From the NCBI RefSeq assembly GCF_900114895.1, contig NZ_FOUO01000004.1:1-64000 (forward strand): 64,000 nt of DNA, written 5' to 3'. Under the pieces are notes generated by a model. The model saw only the letters and a list, made by a program, of their open reading frames with translations, was not told where the DNA came from and did not search any database. Every line of letters starts with the position of its first letter. Position 1 is the stretch's first letter. Of the stretch, positions 49,233 through 57,637 are shown in pieces. Both the position numbers and the translations under genes were made by a program. Source of the stretch: Ectothiorhodospira mobilis (GTDB taxonomy: Bacteria; Pseudomonadota; Gammaproteobacteria; Ectothiorhodospirales; Ectothiorhodospiraceae).

Positions 49233-50780
49233 ATGCAAGATATGGCCGATTCCCAATCCGAACTGAGCCGCATCCATCTGGACACCCTCTACCAGGTGAG
49301 CCAGGTCTTGAGTGCCTCCCAGGGCCTGCGGGAGATCCTGGACGGCGTCCTGCGGGTGCTCCACGAGGCCTCGGGGATGCACCGGGGCATGGTCTCCCTG
49401 CTGGACCCGGCGAGCGGCGAGCTCATGGTGGGGGCCGCCCACGACGGGGTCCCCGAGCGGTTGCAGAAGGTGCGCTACCGGCCCGGCGAGGGGGTCCTGG
49501 GGGCCATCCTGGCGCAGCCGGAGACGGTGGTGGTGCGGTGCATCGCCGACGAACCCCGCTTCCTGGACCGCACCGGCCTCTATGCCCCGGAGTTGCCCTT
49601 CATCGGCGTGCCCATCCGCGCCGGGGACGAGCGCCCCGTGGGGGTGCTGGCGGCCCAGCCCGCCCGGGCCGACGAGGCCCTGCTGGGGGAGCGGGCCCGC
49701 TTTCTGGAGATGGTGGCCAACCTGCTGGCCCAGAGCGTGCGCCGGGCCTGGGAGGTGGAGCGGGAGCGCCGTGCTCTCACCGACGAGCGCGACCGCCTGC
49801 GCCGGGAGGTGCGCGGCGGCTATCACCTGGACAACGTGGCCGGGCATTCCAAGGCCATGCGCCGGGTCTTCGATCAGGTGCGCCAGGTGGCCAAATGGCA
49901 CACCACGGTGCTCATCCGCGGGGAGACGGGCACCGGCAAGGAGCTCATCGCCCACGCCATCCATTACAACTCCTCCCGGGCCAACGGCCCCTTCATCAAG
50001 CTCAACTGCGCGGCCCTGCCGGACAACTTGCTGGAGAGCGAGCTCTTCGGCCACGAGAAGGGGGCCTTCACCGGCGCCGTGGCCCAGCGCAAGGGCCGTT
50101 TCGAACAGGCCGACGGCGGCACCCTGTTCCTGGACGAGATCGGCGAGATCTCCCCGGCCTTCCAGGTGAAGCTGTTGCGGGTGCTGCAGGAGGGGGAGTT
50201 CGAGCGGGTGGGGGGCAACCGCACCCTGAACGTGGACGTGCGCGTCATCGCCGCCACCCATCGCCATCTGGAGGAGGCGGTGGAACGGGGGGATTTCCGC
50301 GAGGACCTGTACTACCGCCTGAACGTCATGCCCATCCAGATTCCGGCCCTGCGCCACCGCAGCGAGGACATCCCCGATCTGGCCCGGTTCCTGGTGGAGA
50401 AGCTGGCCCGGGCCCAGGGGCGTCCCCTGGAGATCACCGACGGCGCCATCCGCACCCTCATGCGCCACGATTGGCCGGGCAACGTGCGCGAATTGGAAAA
50501 CTGCCTGGAGCGGGCCGCCATCATGAGCGAGACGGGGAGCATCGACCTGGATGCCATCCATCTCACCGGCCTGGAGGAGCGCCTGCCCCTGACGCGGCGG
50601 CAGGAGCCTGAAACCCGGGTGGATCTGGATGACCCTTCACTGGACGAACGGGAACGGGTGATCGCCGCCCTGGAGCGGGCCGGGTGGGTCCAGGCCAAGG
50701 CCGCCCGCCTGCTGGGCATGACGCCGCGGCAGATCGCCTACCGCATCCAGACCCTGAAGATCCACGTTCGCCAGATCTGA
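49233..50780 (+). CDS. nifA: Nif-specific sigma-54 activator NifA
   Basis: A 515-residue enhancer-binding protein: GAF domain (about 20-170), AAA+ domain (about 205-430) with Walker A RGETGTGKE, the sigma-54 contact motif GAFTGA and Walker B GGTLFLDEIGE, and a C-terminal Fis-type helix-turn-helix (AKAARLLGMTPRQIAYRIQ). The linker before the HTH has no CxxxxC, as expected for NifAs regulated by NifL rather than by direct oxygen sensing. The start is uncertain between ATG 49233 and 49242; neither has a strong ribosome site. Confidence 0.95.
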   Translation: MQDMADSQSELSRIHLDTLYQVSQVLSASQGLREILDGVLRVLHEASGMHRGMVSLLDPASGELMVGAAHDGVPERLQKVRYRPGEGVLGAILAQPETVVVRCIADEPRFLDRTGLYAPELPFIGVPIRAGDERPVGVLAAQPARADEALLGERARFLEMVANLLAQSVRRAWEVERERRALTDERDRLRREVRGGYHLDNVAGHSKAMRRVFDQVRQVAKWHTTVLIRGETGTGKELIAHAIHYNSSRANGPFIKLNCAALPDNLLESELFGHEKGAFTGAVAQRKGRFEQADGGTLFLDEIGEISPAFQVKLLRVLQEGEFERVGGNRTLNVDVRVIAATHRHLEEAVERGDFREDLYYRLNVMPIQIPALRHRSEDIPDLARFLVEKLARAQGRPLEITDGAIRTLMRHDWPGNVRELENCLERAAIMSETGSIDLDAIHLTGLEERLPLTRRQEPETRVDLDDPSLDERERVIAALERAGWVQAKAARLLGMTPRQIAYRIQTLKIHVRQI

Positions 50781-50785
50781 GGGCC

Positions 50786-50801
50786 TGTCCCCTTCGCCAC
50801 A
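50786..50801. promoter_or_regulatory. NifA upstream activator site of nifB, distal
   Basis: TGT (50786-50788) and ACA (50799-50801) with exactly 10 bp between, 6 bp after the nifA stop. Confidence 0.7.
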
Positions 50802-50817
50802 GGGCGGGCAACGGGGG

Positions 50818-50833
50818 TGTCGCATCTCCCACA
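50818..50833. promoter_or_regulatory. NifA upstream activator site of nifB, proximal
   Basis: TGT (50818-50820) and ACA (50831-50833) with 10 bp between. The two sites are 32 bp apart, about three helical turns, so both face the same side of the DNA. Confidence 0.72.
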
Positions 50834-50892
50834 AAATCCCGGTGAGTCTTATTAAAAACTAATTAAAACAGATAGATAAAAAGGATCAGGGG

Positions 50893-50909
50893 CTGGCATG
50901 GGGTTTGCA
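50893..50909 (+). promoter_or_regulatory. Sigma-54 (RpoN) promoter of nifB-draG
   Basis: CTGGCATGGGGTTTGCA fits TGGCAC-N5-TTGCA closely, with GG and GC 10 bp apart. An A+T tract (about 50847-50883) separates it from the activator sites and would favour DNA bending. Confidence 0.88.
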
Positions 50910-50973
50910 AAATCTTTCCCGAGCGATCCATGGCCGCCGCGCACCGGCGGGGCGCCCCAACGGGAGGAACACG

Positions 50974-52455
50974 ATGGCCCCACAGCCCAAGAGACTCTGC
51001 GACATCCCCGTCGTCCCCCTGGAGGGAGGCCCCACGGGCCGCCCGCAGCCCGTCCAAGAGGCGGATGACCTGCCCGAGGGGGTGCGCCGGCGGATACAGG
51101 ACCATCCCTGCTATTCCGAGCAGGCCCATCACCACTTCGCCCGCATGCACGTGGCGGTGGCCCCCGCCTGCAACATCCAGTGCCATTACTGCAACCGCAA
51201 GTACGACTGCGCCAACGAGTCCCGGCCCGGGGTGGTCTCCCGGCGGCTCACGCCGGCAGAGGCCATCGACCGGGTCCTGTGGGTGGCCGAACAGGTGCCG
51301 GAGCTGTCGGTGGTGGGCATCGCCGGTCCCGGCGATGCCCTGGCCAATCCCGAGCGCACCTTTCAGACCCTGGAGGGCATCCGCCGCCACGCCCCGGATC
51401 TCAAGCTCTGCCTGTCCACCAACGGCCTGGCCCTGCCGGAGCATGTGGATACCCTGATGGAATTGGGGGTGGAGCATGTCACGGTCACGGTCAACGCCGT
51501 GGACCCGGAGGTGGGGGCCCGCATCCATCCCTGGGTGCGCGGGCCGGGGTGCCGGCTCCATGGGGAGGCGGCGGCGGAGCGGCTCATCCGCCAGCAGCAG
51601 GAGGGCATCCGCCGCCTGGTGGAGCGGGGGGCGCTGGTGAAGGTGAACTCGGTGCTCATCCCGGGGATCAACGACCGCCATCTGCGGGAGGTGGCCCGGG
51701 CGCTGCGGGGGCAGGGGGTGTTCTTGCACAACATCATGCCCCTCATCGCCCGCCCCGAGCACGGCACCCGCTTCGGCCTGGACGGCCGGCGGGAGCCCAC
51801 CCCGGCGGAGCTGGCCGCGGTGCGCGACGCCTGCGGCGGGGATGTGCGCATGATGCGCCACTGCCGCCAGTGCCGCGCCGATGCCGTGGGACGCCTGGGG
51901 GAGGATCTGGGGCCCCGTTTCGAACGGGAACCGCCCCCGCCGGCGCTGCGGGAGCGGGCCGGGGCTGCGGGCCTGCGGCGCCAGGCGGCGCGGGCGGCCA
52001 TCCTGCGGGGCATGGAATCCCGGCCGGGGAGGGCTCCGGAAACGATGGATCCGTCCCTCAGGCCGGTGCGGATGGCCGTGGCCACCCGCGGCGGCGGGCT
52101 CATCAACGAGCACTTCGGCCATGCCCGGGAATTCCTCGTGTATCGCGCCTCGCCGCAGGGGGTGCGTTTCGAGGGCCACCGCCGCGCCGATCTGTACTGC
52201 AGCGGGCCTCAGGACTGCGGCGACCGCGAGGCCGTGCTGCAGAGCACCCTGCGGGCCCTGGAGGACTGCGAGGCCCTGCTCTGTGCCCGCGTGGGCATCG
52301 GCCCCTGGAAGGCCCTGGAGGCCGCCGGCATCCAGCCCCATGTGGGGCATGCCATGGCCTGCATCGAGGACGGTGTGCGGGCGGTATATGAGGCCATGGC
52401 AAAGGCGGGGCGTCTGCAGCCGTCGCCGGCGGGTCTGCTGGCGGACGTATCCTGA
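50974..52455 (+). CDS. nifB: Nitrogenase FeMo-cofactor biosynthesis protein NifB
   Basis: A 493-residue radical-SAM enzyme that builds NifB-co, the 8Fe core of the nitrogenase cofactor. The SAM-cluster motif is Cys66, Cys70 and Cys73 (ACNIQCHYCNRKYDCANESRPGV). A NifX/NafY-like domain forms the C-terminus from about residue 365 (MAVATRGGGLINEHFGHAREFLVY). The start at 50974 has a GGGAGG site; the next gene, draG, starts 14 bp after its stop. Confidence 0.96.
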   Translation: MAPQPKRLCDIPVVPLEGGPTGRPQPVQEADDLPEGVRRRIQDHPCYSEQAHHHFARMHVAVAPACNIQCHYCNRKYDCANESRPGVVSRRLTPAEAIDRVLWVAEQVPELSVVGIAGPGDALANPERTFQTLEGIRRHAPDLKLCLSTNGLALPEHVDTLMELGVEHVTVTVNAVDPEVGARIHPWVRGPGCRLHGEAAAERLIRQQQEGIRRLVERGALVKVNSVLIPGINDRHLREVARALRGQGVFLHNIMPLIARPEHGTRFGLDGRREPTPAELAAVRDACGGDVRMMRHCRQCRADAVGRLGEDLGPRFEREPPPPALRERAGAAGLRRQAARAAILRGMESRPGRAPETMDPSLRPVRMAVATRGGGLINEHFGHAREFLVYRASPQGVRFEGHRRADLYCSGPQDCGDREAVLQSTLRALEDCEALLCARVGIGPWKALEAAGIQPHVGHAMACIEDGVRAVYEAMAKAGRLQPSPAGLLADVS

Positions 52456-52469
52456 GGGCGGGGTCGGTG

Positions 52470-53447
52470 ATGTCGTTGCACCCGGGGGTGCCCCGGGATG
52501 CCCTGTCGAGCCTGGAGGCGCGGCTTTCCCGGGCCGCCGGGGACCTTGACCTGCACGGCCGGGCCCTGGGGGCCTACCTGGGGCTGGCGGTGGGGGATGC
52601 CCTGGGGGCCACGGTGGAGTTCATGACCCCCGGGGAGATCCGCGCCCGCCATGGGGTGCACGATCGCATCATCGGCGGCGGCTGGCTGCGTCTGCGCCCC
52701 GGGGCGATCACCGACGACACCGCCATGAGCCTGGCCCTGGGCCGGGCCATCCTGCAGGTGGGGGTCGTGGAGGCCCGGGCCGCCGCCGAGGCCTTCAGCG
52801 CCTGGATGCGCACCCGGCCTCCGGATATCGGCAACACCGTGCGCCGGGGCATCCTGCGCTACCGGCGCACCGGCGAGACCGAGACCCCCTTCAATGAACA
52901 GGATGCCGGCAACGGGGCCTGCATGCGGGTCCTGCCCGCGGCCCTGGCCACCCTGGGGCGGCCGCCCCCGGCGATGGCGGCCGCCTGCCGCCGCCAGGCC
53001 CGTGTCACCCATCATCACCCCCTGTCCGATGCCGGCACCCTATGCGTTGCCCGCATGGTGCAGCAGGCCCTGGCCGGGGCCGGGCGCCGCGAACTGATCC
53101 ACGGTCCGGTGGCGGAGCTGGTGCGGGTGCATCCGGCATTCCGCTTCCGCACCCGCCGCGAGGAGAATCCCAGCCCCTTCATCGTCCATACCCTGCGGGC
53201 CGTGTTCCAGGCGGTGTTCGACAGCGACGGCTTCGAGGACTGCCTGGTGGACGTGGTCAACCGGGGAGGGGATGCCGACACCACCGGCGCCATCGCCGGC
53301 ATGATCGCCGGGGCCCTGCACGGCGCCGGGGCGATCCCGGCCCGCTGGTCCGATGCCCTGGACCCGGGGGTGCGCCGGGAGATCCAATGGCAGACGCCGC
53401 GGCTGCTGCAACTGGCCGGGGCCCGTGAGGGGATGGACCGGGACTAG
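52470..53447 (+). CDS. draG: ADP-ribosyl-[dinitrogen reductase] glycohydrolase DraG
   Basis: A 325-residue dimanganese enzyme that removes ADP-ribose from the nitrogenase Fe protein and reactivates it. Metal-ligand motifs are AITDDTAMSLALG and GGDADTTGAIAG, with an N-terminal GAYLGLAVGDALGATVEFM. It is co-transcribed with nifB. The partner transferase gene draT, often adjacent, is not in this window. The stop overlaps that of the convergent yegP-like gene. Confidence 0.93.
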   Translation: MSLHPGVPRDALSSLEARLSRAAGDLDLHGRALGAYLGLAVGDALGATVEFMTPGEIRARHGVHDRIIGGGWLRLRPGAITDDTAMSLALGRAILQVGVVEARAAAEAFSAWMRTRPPDIGNTVRRGILRYRRTGETETPFNEQDAGNGACMRVLPAALATLGRPPPAMAAACRRQARVTHHHPLSDAGTLCVARMVQQALAGAGRRELIHGPVAELVRVHPAFRFRTRREENPSPFIVHTLRAVFQAVFDSDGFEDCLVDVVNRGGDADTTGAIAGMIAGALHGAGAIPARWSDALDPGVRREIQWQTPRLLQLAGAREGMDRD

Positions 53448-53776
53448 TCCTGTGCCCTCACCTCCATGGACGTCCCCGCGGTCCGCGTGGCGGTGATGGC
53501 GGCCTCGCGGTCGGCCTCCGTCCCGTGCATGGGGCTGGTGCCGATGATCTGGTGGTTGCCGGCCTTGAGATTGAAGTAGAAGCGGCCGTTGGAGGCGGTC
53601 TTGCGCTCGTAGCGCTCATCGCTGCCGCAGTTCTTGCGCACCGACTCGATGCCGTTCTCGGCGGAGGCCTTTTCCTTGTAGGTCTCGCTGGTGAGCAGGG
53701 TCCTGCCATCTTCCCCCTTGAGGGTGAAGCGGTACTGACCCTGGTTGCCCCTGCTGAGTTCGTACCATCCCGCCAT
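53444..53776 (-). CDS. YegP-like DUF1508 protein
   Basis: A 110-residue protein with two tandem DUF1508 repeats: WYELSRGNQGQYRFTLKGEDG (repeat 1) and NGRFYFNLKAGNHQIIGTS (repeat 2), each followed by a helix. E. coli YegP has the same layout and no firm function. A consensus promoter lies upstream. It shares the 4-bp sequence CTAG with draG, which provides a TAG stop to both. Confidence 0.85.
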   Translation of the reverse strand: MAGWYELSRGNQGQYRFTLKGEDGRTLLTSETYKEKASAENGIESVRKNCGSDERYERKTASNGRFYFNLKAGNHQIIGTSPMHGTEADREAAITATRTAGTSMEVRAQD

Positions 53777-53868
53777 GATCCCACTCCTCTGCCGAAGGCC
53801 GCCTCCGGCGGCCATGAGGGCCCGCGCGCCGGAACCCGGGGCGGACCGCGGTGTGCTGCCTCTCGGGG

Positions 53869-53897
53869 TATATAGTCCCCCGGTGGTACGGGGTCAA
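53869..53897 (-). promoter_or_regulatory. Sigma-70 promoter of the yegP-like gene
   Basis: On the minus strand TTGACC (53892-53897) and TATATA (53869-53874) have a 17-bp spacer, close to consensus. Confidence 0.72.
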
Positions 53898-53913
53898 CGC
53901 GGCGGCCCGCGCC

Positions 53914-53941
53914 TTGACTTCCCCGGGGGCGTCCCTACACT
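53914..53941 (+). promoter_or_regulatory. Sigma-70 promoter of uppP
   Basis: TTGACT (53914-53919) and TACACT (53936-53941) with a 16-bp spacer; the uppP ATG is 52 bp further. It lies back-to-back with the yegP promoter. Confidence 0.65.
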
Positions 53942-53992
53942 GCCGGGGACCTTCGCAGTCCCCCTTCGGCCTTCCATTCCCGGGACCCGTCC

Positions 53993-54805
53993 ATGGATCC
54001 GCTGCACATCATCGTCCTCGCCATCGTCCAGGGGATCACCGAGTTCCTGCCCATCTCCAGTTCGGCCCATCTGATCCTCTTTCCGCGGCTGGCGGGTTGG
54101 GAGGACCAGGGGCTGGCCTTCGACGTGGCGGTGCACCTGGGCACCTTGCTGGCCGTGGTGGGCTATTTCCGGCGGGATGTGCTGGCCATGGGCCGGGACT
54201 GGGGAAGGTCTTTGTGGCTGCGCCGGCGGGTGGGGGACAGCCGCCTGGCCTGGGCCGTGCTCCTGGGCACCGTGCCGGTGGGGCTGTGCGGCCTGCTGTT
54301 CAACGATGTCATCGCCCAGGCCCTGCGCTCGCCGCTGGTGATCGCCTGGACCACCATCGGCTTTGGTCTGCTGCTGTGGCTTGCCGACGGGGTGGCGCGG
54401 CGGGTGCCGCGGCCCCGGGATGAGCACAGCCTGACGCGGCTGGACATCCTGCTCATCGGCTGCGCCCAGGCCCTGGCCCTGATCCCGGGCACCTCCCGCT
54501 CCGGCATCACCATGACCGCGGGGCTGCTGCTGGGGCTGTCCCGGGCCGCCGCCGCCCGCTTCTCCTTCCTGCTGTCCATCCCGGTGATCCTGCTGGCCGG
54601 GGGGCTGAGCACCTGGGAGCTGATCTTCGAGGATCATCCCGTGCATTGGGCGGCCATGGGGGCGGGGGTGGTCCTGTCCGCCCTCAGCGCCTATGCCTGC
54701 ATCCACTGGTTCCTGAAGCTGCTGGACCGCCTGGGGCTGTTCCCCTTCGTCCTCTACCGCCTGTTGCTCGGGGGGGTGCTGCTGTTCCTGCTTTATCCCA
54801 GCTGA
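53993..54805 (+). CDS. uppP: Undecaprenyl-diphosphatase UppP (BacA)
   Basis: A 270-residue membrane enzyme that recycles the lipid carrier undecaprenyl pyrophosphate for peptidoglycan synthesis. Catalytic motifs are QGITEFLPISSSAHL near the N-terminus and PGTSRSGITMTAGL in the second half; about eight membrane helices are seen. Length is normal. Convergent with the WYL gene, 4 bp apart. Confidence 0.96.
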   Translation: MDPLHIIVLAIVQGITEFLPISSSAHLILFPRLAGWEDQGLAFDVAVHLGTLLAVVGYFRRDVLAMGRDWGRSLWLRRRVGDSRLAWAVLLGTVPVGLCGLLFNDVIAQALRSPLVIAWTTIGFGLLLWLADGVARRVPRPRDEHSLTRLDILLIGCAQALALIPGTSRSGITMTAGLLLGLSRAAAARFSFLLSIPVILLAGGLSTWELIFEDHPVHWAAMGAGVVLSALSAYACIHWFLKLLDRLGLFPFVLYRLLLGGVLLFLLYPS

Positions 54806-54809
54806 GGGA

Positions 54810-55820
54810 TCAGGCCTCCCAGCGGGATAACAGCGCCCGGGCGTGTCCGAGGATGGTCTCGCGCCAGCAGGCCGGCTCCAGCACGTGGATCCGCGAGCCC
54901 ATTCCCATGAGCCACCACAGGGTCTGCCGGTCATCGGGCACCCAGGCCTCCAGCCGGTGCCAGGCCCCGTCCGGCAGGGGTTCGAGCCGCTGCCGCTGCG
55001 ACAGCGGCGTCTCCGACAGCAGCCAGGCCGTCTGGTCCGTCACCTCCGCCACCAGCCGCACCTGGTCGGGGCCCTGGGGATAGCCGAAGGCACCGCCGGC
55101 GATGTAGGCGTCCAGGTCGAAATCGGGCACCTCCCGCCAGGGGGTATCGCTGATCCGGGCGCTGCGGATGCGGTGCAGGGCGAAATGGCGCACGTCATCA
55201 TGGTCGTTGGCGGTGGCGATGAGGTAGGTGACCCGCTGGCGGTCCACCAGCCCCTGGGGATGCAGCACCAGGGGGCGTTCCATCTGCCGGCTGCGGGAGA
55301 GATAGACCACCTCCAGGGCCCGCGCCTCCAGCAGCCCCAGGGCCACCGTCTGCCAGATACCCTCGGGCACGGCCGCGGGGATCAGGGTCTTGCCGTCGGG
55401 CAGGGCGCGCACGCGGCGGGCCCATTGGTGGAAGCGGTTCTCCTTCATCTCGTCCAGCAGCCGGCGGGCCCCGTCGAAGTGGGGGGTCAGCTGCGCCATC
55501 ACCACCGGGGGCAGCAGCCCCCGCAGATGGTCCTCTGCCAGCACCAGGGCCAGGGCGCTGGACGGGTCCATGGCCGGCAGGTTGCGGTGGAATTCCCGGT
55601 CGAAGTACCAGCGGTAGGGGCGGCGGCTGTCATCGCAGGCCAGGGGGAAGTGCAGGGCCAGCTTGTCGCGCAGGTCCCGTTGCAGGGTGCGCATGTCCAC
55701 CTGGAACCCCCGCTCCCGCAGTTTCTCCAGCAGGACCGGGGTGGAGATCCGCCCCGGATGCCGCGGGATCAACTGCAGCAGGGTGAGATGACGGAACAGG
55801 GTTTCACGCAGCTCGGTCAT
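54810..55820 (-). CDS. WYL-domain transcriptional regulator
   Basis: A 336-residue protein with an N-terminal DeoR-like winged helix (TLLQLIPRHPGRISTPVLLEKLRERGFQVDMRTLQRDL) and a central WYL domain (about 190-260, LVLHPQGLVDRQRVTYLIATAND, HRIRSARI) plus a C-terminal extension. WYL proteins sense ligands and often control stress or defence genes. The gene upstream on the same strand is the metallopeptidase-like one, 57 bp away; it may be a target. Confidence 0.88.
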   Translation of the reverse strand: MTELRETLFRHLTLLQLIPRHPGRISTPVLLEKLRERGFQVDMRTLQRDLRDKLALHFPLACDDSRRPYRWYFDREFHRNLPAMDPSSALALVLAEDHLRGLLPPVVMAQLTPHFDGARRLLDEMKENRFHQWARRVRALPDGKTLIPAAVPEGIWQTVALGLLEARALEVVYLSRSRQMERPLVLHPQGLVDRQRVTYLIATANDHDDVRHFALHRIRSARISDTPWREVPDFDLDAYIAGGAFGYPQGPDQVRLVAEVTDQTAWLLSETPLSQRQRLEPLPDGAWHRLEAWVPDDRQTLWWLMGMGSRIHVLEPACWRETILGHARALLSRWEA

Positions 55821-55877
55821 GGACGATCCCTGTCGGTCTTGGCGGGTCTTGAGAAGGACATGCCAGACGTCCCGGCA

Positions 55878-56552
55878 TCATGGACGTGAGGCCAGCAGGG
55901 CCGCAACCGGTCCCGTCAGATGCGGGCTGCCGGCGTGCCGCTGCAGGCTGTGCTGCAGGCGCTGCTCCCATGCCAGGAGCAGGCCGGAATCCGGCGGCCG
56001 CGGGTCCAGCTGCGGATCCCGTACCCCGTCCGGCATGGGATCCGCCAGCGCCCCCCCGGAAAGATCGGGGGGGGATTCCAGGGACGGGTCCGGGTGACCG
56101 TCGAGCCAGGCATAGATCTGTTCCAGGGAACGGCCGATGCACGCGGGGAAGAGCACCGCGTCGTCCGGGAGCCGGAACCCCAGTAGAAGGAGGATGGCGT
56201 TCACCTCCTGGTCGCAGGCCAGGTGCCAGCGGCGCAGGTCCGGGAGGGGGGAGGGACGCAGGTGGCCCAGGGCGCAATGCCAGACCAGGTGGGCCTGCAG
56301 GTGATGGCGCCGGATCCCGTCGAGGCCGGCGCTGGTGCGGGCATTGAAGAAGATGCGGCGCCCGTCGCACAGGGCCGTGGACAGGCGGTCGTCGATCACG
56401 GGTTGCAGCATCAGGTGTGTGGCCAGGTCCGCCGTCATCGGCTGCTCCCGTTCCCATACTCCGCGATCGCCCTCCCAGACGCCCCGCTGCGTGCGCAGCA
56501 GCATCTCGTCCTCGGCGCTTCTCCTGGTCGTCTTTCCTGGACCCTGTGGCAT
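55878..56552 (-). CDS. Degenerate DUF2201-like putative metallopeptidase-fold protein
   Basis: A 224-residue protein. Residues 80-125 resemble the putative metallopeptidase domain usually fused to a VWA-like domain: H88-LVW-H92-CALG-H97, then WHLACDQEVNAILLLLGFRLPDD. The catalytic glutamate after the first His is Leu89, so peptidase activity is unlikely. The VWA-like half seems absent; the C-terminus is Pro/Leu-rich. The start is taken at 56552 (GGAG upstream); others are possible. The family call is tentative. Confidence 0.55.
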   Translation of the reverse strand: MPQGPGKTTRRSAEDEMLLRTQRGVWEGDRGVWEREQPMTADLATHLMLQPVIDDRLSTALCDGRRIFFNARTSAGLDGIRRHHLQAHLVWHCALGHLRPSPLPDLRRWHLACDQEVNAILLLLGFRLPDDAVLFPACIGRSLEQIYAWLDGHPDPSLESPPDLSGGALADPMPDGVRDPQLDPRPPDSGLLLAWEQRLQHSLQRHAGSPHLTGPVAALLASRP

Positions 56553-56770
56553 GGGGGATCTCCCGCTCCGGTCATGCGTCGGGGGGATTCTGCCGCGGTC
56601 ATGCGACAAACCAGGTCGCGAGCCGACCCTTTTTGCCCATGCCCCGGTCGCTGCGGCAGGCGCTGCGCGCGATCAATGCCCCCGCTGCCGTCCCGGGGGA
56701 TAATTCCCAGTTGATCAGCCGGATATCATGGCCCACCCATGGCCGCTACGGCGGCCCGAGCGGAGTCACC

Positions 56771-57637
56771 ATGCGCATCTACCTGGATTGCTGGCCCTGT
56801 TTCCTGCGTCAGGCCCTGAGCGCCGCGCGCCGTGCCGGGGCCTCGGACGAACAGCAGCGGGAGGTGCTGCTGGACACCCTGGAACAGCTCAAGACCCTGG
56901 CCCGGGAGGCCACGCCCCCGGAGATGGGCAATCGCATCCATCGCCGGGTGCGGGAGATCACCGGACACCGGGATCCTTATTCCGATGCCAAGCAGGAGGC
57001 CACCGCCGCTGCCCTGGCCATGGTCCCCCGCCTGGAGACGGCGATGCAGGAGGCCGCCGATCCCCTGGAGACGGCGGCGCGCATCGCCATCACCGGCAAT
57101 ATCATCGACTACGGCGCCGCCGAGACCTTCGATCTGGAGGCCACCCTGGAGCGGGTGCTGCAGGCCCCCTTCGGCATCGACGGGATGCCGGTGCTGCGCC
57201 GCGCCCTGGAACGGGTGGACCGGGTGCTCTACCTGGCGGACAACGCCGGGGAGACGGTGTTCGACCGGGTACTGATCCAGGCCCTGGGGCGTCCGGTGAC
57301 CTATGTCGTCAAGGGGGGCCCCGTGCTCAACGATGCCACCCTGGAGGAGGCCCGGGAGGCGGGGATCCAGGAGGTGGCGGAGATCGCCGACACCGGTTGC
57401 GATGCCATGGGGGCCCCGCTGGCGCTGTGCTCGCCTGCCTTCCGGGAACGCTTCGAGGGTGCGGGGCTGATCATCGCCAAGGGTCAGGCCAACTACGAGA
57501 CCCTGAGCGATGCGGATGCCCCGGTGTTCTTCCTGCTCCAGGCCAAGTGCGGGGTGATCGCCGACGATCTGGGGGTGGAGACCGGGGCGGTGGTGGCCAA
57601 GGCCTCGTCCCATCTGGAGGCCCGTTTCGGGAGGTGA
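56771..57637 (+). CDS. DUF89 (ARMT1-like) damage-control phosphatase
   Basis: A 288-residue protein with the DUF89 pattern: MRIYLDCWPCFLRQAL at the N-terminus, NIIDYGA and the catalytic YLADNAGETVFDRVLI, then VKGGPVLNDATLEEA and IIAKGQANYETLSD. DUF89 phosphatases clear damaged phosphometabolites using a divalent metal. The ATG at 56771 begins the conserved N-terminus; the open frame further upstream looks non-coding. Substrate unknown. Confidence 0.9.
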   Translation: MRIYLDCWPCFLRQALSAARRAGASDEQQREVLLDTLEQLKTLAREATPPEMGNRIHRRVREITGHRDPYSDAKQEATAAALAMVPRLETAMQEAADPLETAARIAITGNIIDYGAAETFDLEATLERVLQAPFGIDGMPVLRRALERVDRVLYLADNAGETVFDRVLIQALGRPVTYVVKGGPVLNDATLEEAREAGIQEVAEIADTGCDAMGAPLALCSPAFRERFEGAGLIIAKGQANYETLSDADAPVFFLLQAKCGVIADDLGVETGAVVAKASSHLEARFGR

